From Chloroflexi bacterium UBA6077 (lineage in GTDB: Bacteria; Chloroflexota; UBA6077): a stretch of DNA of 64,000 nt. Under the pieces are notes generated by a model. The model was not told the origin of the DNA. It was given only the letters and a program-made list of their open reading frames with translations, and ran no database searches. Position 1 is the stretch's first letter. The number at the start of each line of letters is the position of its first letter. The stretch covers positions 117,876 through 181,875 of the forward strand of contig DIXP01000084.1 of NCBI GenBank assembly GCA_002436065.1, read 5' to 3'. Positions 60,727 through 64,000 of this stretch are shown piece by piece. A program made the position numbers and the translations under genes.

Positions 60727-61458
60727 ATGCGAATGCAGTTTCTGGGCAGCGGCGACGCCTTCGGCAGCGGAGGCCGATTCAACTCCTGTATCCTCCTTGA
60801 GACGGAGTCAATCCGTTACCTGCTCGATTGCGGCGCCTCGTCGCTGATCGCCATGAAGTGCCGTCACGTCGACCCCAACTCCATTTCCACCATTCTGGTC
60901 ACCCACCTGCACGCCGATCACTTCGGTGGGCTGCCCTTCTTCCTGCTTGATGCGCAGTTCGCCAGGCGGCGCTCTCCCCTAACAATCGTTGGACCCCCAG
61001 GGCTGCGGGAGCGGCTGACCCAGGCCATGGAGATCGGCTTTCCAGGATTGTCGGCCACAGTCCGGAAGTTCGACCTGACGCTGCTGGAGTGGGCGCCGCG
61101 GCAGCTGACTAGCCTCGACTCCATGACCGTGACCCCCTATGAGGTCTGCCACGGGGGAATGGTGCAGTCCTTTGCCCTGAGGGCTGAGGTCGAGGGGAGC
61201 ATCATCAGCTACTCCGGCGACACCGAGTGGTGCACCGGCCTGGAGGAAGCCGCCCGCGACGCGGACCTCTTCATCTGCGAGGGCTACTCCTACGACAAGC
61301 CAATAAAGGCTCATCTCGATCTGGCGACCCTGGAGGCCCACCTCCCCGCCATTCGTACCAGGCGGCTGGTACTCACCCATATGAGCCCGGACATGCTGGC
61401 ACGGACCAGCAGCCTCGGTTACGAGTTTGCCGAGGACGGGAAGGTCATCGAGGTGTGA
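60727..61458 (+). CDS. MBL-fold metallo-hydrolase (RNase Z-like)
   Basis: A 243-aa metallo-beta-lactamase-fold enzyme. It starts MRMQFLGSGDAFGSGGRFNS, and the zinc motif HLHADHFGG is at residues about 60-68. A further metal ligand region is VCHGGMVQSFALRAEV near 140, then ISYSGDTEWCTGLEEAA (Asp) near 160 and LVLTHMSPDML (His) near 218. The pattern resembles RNase Z and arylsulfatase-like hydrolases, but the RNase Z exosite is not seen. It starts 4 bases after the interrupted synthase-like gene, so they were probably one operon and the IS may now reduce its expression. Confidence 0.9.
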   Translation: MRMQFLGSGDAFGSGGRFNSCILLETESIRYLLDCGASSLIAMKCRHVDPNSISTILVTHLHADHFGGLPFFLLDAQFARRRSPLTIVGPPGLRERLTQAMEIGFPGLSATVRKFDLTLLEWAPRQLTSLDSMTVTPYEVCHGGMVQSFALRAEVEGSIISYSGDTEWCTGLEEAARDADLFICEGYSYDKPIKAHLDLATLEAHLPAIRTRRLVLTHMSPDMLARTSSLGYEFAEDGKVIEV

Positions 61459-61489
61459 CACCCCGAAGCTGAACAGGAGGCCGAGAAGC

Positions 61490-61523
61490 GATGAGCCCGC
61501 CGGATAGGTCCGGCGGGCTCATC
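61490..61523 (+). terminator. 15-bp-stem hairpin after the MBL-fold gene
   Basis: GATGAGCCCGCCGGA (61490-61504), 4-base loop, exact complement (61509-61523). It lies 31 bases after the stop. No U-tract follows, so termination strength is unclear. Confidence 0.65.
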
Positions 61524-61599
61524 TGTGGACGCTAAACATTCGGCCCGGGATCAGCTGCGCAACCAGACCATCATTCCCCTAAAAATGGGTCCACCCCAC

Positions 61600-61681
61600 C
61601 CCGCCATTCCCGCCGCAAGCGGGAATCCAGGGTGCTTGCCACGTGGCCGTGGCCTGGACCCCCGCTTTCGCGGTGGTGACG
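61600..61681. repeat. dispersed palindromic repeat element
   Basis: Contains TTCCCGC(cgcaa)GCGGGAA (61607-61625), followed by the CCAGG/CCTGG pair and a second hairpin in CCCCGCTTTCGCGGTGG. This CATTCCCGC...GCGGGAATCCAGG pattern is a widespread bacterial intergenic repeat type. No gene is seen between 61459 and 61729. Confidence 0.7.
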
Positions 61682-61729
61682 GAGGAGGCCGCGGGGGTGA
61701 CGAAGGGCAGGCTGGCTTGGGCCACCTGC

Positions 61730-63397
61730 TTAGTCTTCGTACTGCTCCAACCTTATGTAGAGAGTTGTCCCCTCGTTGGTCTGCTCGGCATTCACGTACA
61801 GGGACCGCATCTCATCCTTCTTGTTGGAATATGTGAGCTGGCATTCGCCCTGCGCGACATACTCGTCGACGACGTCCCACTCGGCCGTAAGGGATCGCGT
61901 GTAGAAGTCCGCCACCTCTTTGATGCTTAGCTTGCCGAACCATTCGGCCTCAGCTGATTGGAACTTGCCGCCATCTGCCCAACGTTCGGCGCTGTCCGCG
62001 ATCACCTGGAAGCCAGACGGAACAGGTAGCGGCTTCAACTCGGCCGGCAAAGCCGAAGAGTCGGTCACCTTGGGGGTATTGCCACCACTGCTCGAGCCGC
62101 CCTGCCCGACCCCGGGAGGCATCCCAGGGATGGTGATGCCCCCAGGCAAGCCGGGGATCGAGGGCATGCCTGTCCCGCCTGAGTTCGGCATCGGGGTTGG
62201 CACCGCAACGGCCGCCCCGCTGCCCAGGCCGAAGGAAATGGACTCGTCCTCGATGTAACTGGGCTTCATGGGCTGGGATGTGGGGTCTATCGGCCTCACC
62301 TTGAGAGCAAACCCCTTGCTGTCGCGCTCTGTCTTGAAGACCATCAGCCCCCTACGATCCGCGGCGCTGTATGCGTGCCCCTTAATCGCCCTGGCTACGC
62401 TGCTGCTATCCGACATTCCACCGGTGTAGGACTTGCCCGCTCCGTCCAGCAGCGAGATCTCCTGCCCTGACAGCGGCTTCGCGTCGCCGAACCCACGCAT
62501 CGTCAAGTCCACTACCACGAACTTCTCGCCCACGTTGATCTTGTTGTCGGGCACGGAGTCCGTGACCTCGGAGACCGAGTTGACCTGGATCCCCACACCT
62601 CGCTTGGTCAGCTTGACCGCCTCACCCACCTTGTAGCTGCTCCCAGCCTTCGCGACCTGGGCGCTATCCGGGATCACCGGAGGCTGGAACTCCCCGCGGA
62701 TGCCCAGGGATACGTACACCGTGGGATCTGCATCGGCAAGTGGGTTCGTGGGGTTCATCGGGCTGAATGCAAAGGCTAGCTTCTCGGCATTCTTCGGAAC
62801 GGGGAGGACGGCCGTGCCCTTCCGCGCCTCGCCGGGTGGTAGATCGGTGTCGAACGTCTTAATGTTCAGAGAGCCGATCTTCGCGGCCGCCTTGAACAGC
62901 TCATCCATGCCCAGGCTATACCAGCGCCAGTCGGCCGTGACCGCGCTCATGAACAGGACGGAACTGACGGTGTACTTCTCCTTGTTCCTGTTGCCCAGGA
63001 TCAGCTCTACCAGCAGTAAATCCTGCTGACCATCGTAATCCACGGTCTTCGCACCGGTCACCTGCATCACCAGCCCGGAGGCCGGTAACTCCAGTACATC
63101 ACCGATCTTGACTGCCTTCGACGGGTCGTACTTGGCACCGCCGCTCGGCATGGCCACCTTCTCCAACTCCGCTCCGGCGGTGCCGCCGGATGCCCCCGGC
63201 TTGGCAGCAGCCGTGGCGGCCGGCTTGGTGGTGGCCGCTGCGGGCTGCGCGGCCGTAGTAGCAGCGGGCTTGGCCGGATCGGCCGTCGCCTGCGCCGATG
63301 CCGCTGTGGGCTGAGGGGCCGTGCCTCCATCGCCCCCGCAGGCCGTTAGCAGCAATGCTGAGCTTAATAGAACTACCAACCATCGTCTTGCGATCAT
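61730..63397 (-). CDS. lipoprotein with two DUF4352-like domains
   Basis: A 555-aa secreted lipoprotein. The signal peptide MIARRWLVVLLSSALLLTAC ends in lipobox LTAC-G. An Ala/Thr/Pro-rich linker spans about residues 25-75. Two immunoglobulin-like DUF4352-type domains follow (LVMQVTGAKTVDYDGQQDLL near 110 and VGIQVNSVSEVTDSVPDNKI near 265). A Gly/Pro/Met-rich low-complexity stretch near 400-430 precedes a small C-terminal domain (FGKLSIKEVADFYTRSLTAE). It is anchored outside the membrane. The function of such proteins is not established, and nothing nearby reveals a partner. A frameshifted lipoprotein remnant lies directly upstream. Confidence 0.85.
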   Translation of the reverse strand: MIARRWLVVLLSSALLLTACGGDGGTAPQPTAASAQATADPAKPAATTAAQPAAATTKPAATAAAKPGASGGTAGAELEKVAMPSGGAKYDPSKAVKIGDVLELPASGLVMQVTGAKTVDYDGQQDLLLVELILGNRNKEKYTVSSVLFMSAVTADWRWYSLGMDELFKAAAKIGSLNIKTFDTDLPPGEARKGTAVLPVPKNAEKLAFAFSPMNPTNPLADADPTVYVSLGIRGEFQPPVIPDSAQVAKAGSSYKVGEAVKLTKRGVGIQVNSVSEVTDSVPDNKINVGEKFVVVDLTMRGFGDAKPLSGQEISLLDGAGKSYTGGMSDSSSVARAIKGHAYSAADRRGLMVFKTERDSKGFALKVRPIDPTSQPMKPSYIEDESISFGLGSGAAVAVPTPMPNSGGTGMPSIPGLPGGITIPGMPPGVGQGGSSSGGNTPKVTDSSALPAELKPLPVPSGFQVIADSAERWADGGKFQSAEAEWFGKLSIKEVADFYTRSLTAEWDVVDEYVAQGECQLTYSNKKDEMRSLYVNAEQTNEGTTLYIRLEQYED

Positions 63398-63437
63398 CGC
63401 ATCTCTTCCTTACACTGGATTTCTCGGTATCGACCGG

Positions 63438-63747
63438 TCACTCACCAGGCGTGTGGAACACGTCCATGGTCCGGGTCTCGGTCACCTTGGATCCCCGCAC
63501 GGCGCTCGAGGCTTCGCCGCTCAAGCGAGCCAGCAGCGGCTTCCCCGCGCCCTGGAACTCGTTGAAGATGTACACAGTTGCCTGCGCTGCTCCATGTCGG
63601 TGGCCACCTTGACGGCCAGCGGGTCGATGCCGATGCGGAAGCCGCCTCGCCGCCCAAACCAGCAGGACTCTACCCACCAACGCAACCCAAGACCGCCACG
63701 GCCACGATCACCAGGGACGCGAGCAACAGACTGTAATACCGCAGCAC
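63438..63747 (-). pseudogene. frameshifted small lipoprotein
   Basis: A GTG at 63745-63747 preceded by GGAGGAG begins LRYYSLLLASLVIVAVAVLG followed by C, a clear lipoprotein signal peptide that stops at a TAG three residues later. In another frame the downstream sequence reads FRIGIDPLAVKVATDMEQ, and in a third it reads ATVYIFNEFQGAGKPLLARL on to MDVFHTPGE and a stop at 63438. Pieces of one protein thus lie in three frames. At least two indels, real or from sequencing, have broken it. Confidence 0.65.
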
Positions 63748-64000
63748 AGCTCCTCCAACGAACTGAGTTTGGGGATGGCCGGAGATTACCTGTGGGGCGA
63801 TTGCTGTTTTGACCTTGTGGCTACTGCAAGGCGGACGGATGGGAGAGTTACCGAGATGACGAGCGCCGTTATTCTACAACTTCGTTGCGGCCTCGCGCCA
63901 CATATCTTGGCTGCCATCGTGTAGCGACCCAGGGACGAAAGGATGCCGCCTATGATGCCTGTCCTGTTCGTGGGCAATCCCCAACACTGGCGACACTCGA
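63748..64000. other. gene-free right end of the window
   Basis: No coding region is supported in these 253 bases; one short minus-strand reading frame has no family features or ribosome site. The next gene presumably starts beyond the edge. Confidence 0.5.

Noticed and set aside
63786..63977. 63-aa minus-strand frame at the right edge
   Set aside because: No ribosome site, no family features, and Arg/Ser-rich composition typical of chance frames.

Overview
The window (about 60% GC, no rRNA or tRNA seen) looks like a piece of a free-living bacterial chromosome. The gene families point most towards Chloroflexota: two very large MalT-type LuxR ATPase regulators, an NrpR-domain regulator in a bacterium, an NADH-linked trimeric [FeFe]-hydrogenase, a PEP-synthase-like phosphotransferase, and dispersed G/C-rich palindromic repeats that enter genes in frame. 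That assignment is inference from gene content only.

Layout. 1-133: start of an AbrB-type antitoxin, cut by the window edge. 271-5717 (minus): a compact five-gene operon with a SNF2 helicase, a 190-aa unknown, a BrxD-like (DUF2791) ATPase, a second ATPase-like protein with degenerate nucleotide motifs, and a 260-aa unknown. This is the best candidate for an undescribed, possibly defence-related DNA-processing system. 5976-9143 (minus): a vitamin B12 ABC importer btuF-btuC-btuD behind a promoter, a cobalamin riboswitch and a terminator. 9233-11652: an orphan coiled-coil protein, a DUF433/DUF5615 toxin-antitoxin pair whose toxin gene carries a 61-bp duplication-type insertion, and a DUF3267 remnant. 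11662-12697: an AT-richer islet (cupin, HAD phosphatase). 12708-18703: a PEP-utilising phosphotransferase, a small unknown protein and a MalT-type regulator.

18936-23633: a consensus promoter, a 52-bp perfect palindrome in the leader, and a trimeric [FeFe]-hydrogenase (HydC, HydB, HydA). 23996-38781: a catabolic island for an unidentified carboxylate. It holds an ADP-forming acyl-CoA synthetase (two subunits), four hot-dog (MaoC-like) proteins, three crotonases, a 3-hydroxyacyl-CoA dehydrogenase, a thiolase, two orphan TctC-type binding lipoproteins and a second MalT-type regulator. Together they could import, CoA-activate and beta-oxidise an acid. 38964-42361: small membrane and soluble unknowns and a CPA2 cation/proton antiporter. 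42442-46584: glutamate dehydrogenase and a class-III aminotransferase, divergent from an NrpR-domain regulator across a region with two promoters and a 28-bp palindrome.

46633-54727: a consensus promoter, a c-di-AMP (ydaO-type) riboswitch with a terminator, and a six-gene hydrogenase-4-like membrane complex (hyfB, C, E, F, G and an H-I fusion). Its large subunit keeps both Ni-ligand CxxC motifs and is encoded already in mature form. Its small-subunit domain has lost the cysteines expected to hold the proximal [4Fe-4S] cluster. c-di-AMP control plus a broken electron wire makes this the second strong candidate for unusual biology. 54824-64000: a DEAD-box helicase, a pirin, a small unknown, a membrane-anchored spermidine-synthase-like gene split by an intact ISAs1-family element (10-bp target duplication), an MBL-fold hydrolase, a DUF4352-like lipoprotein and a frameshifted lipoprotein remnant.
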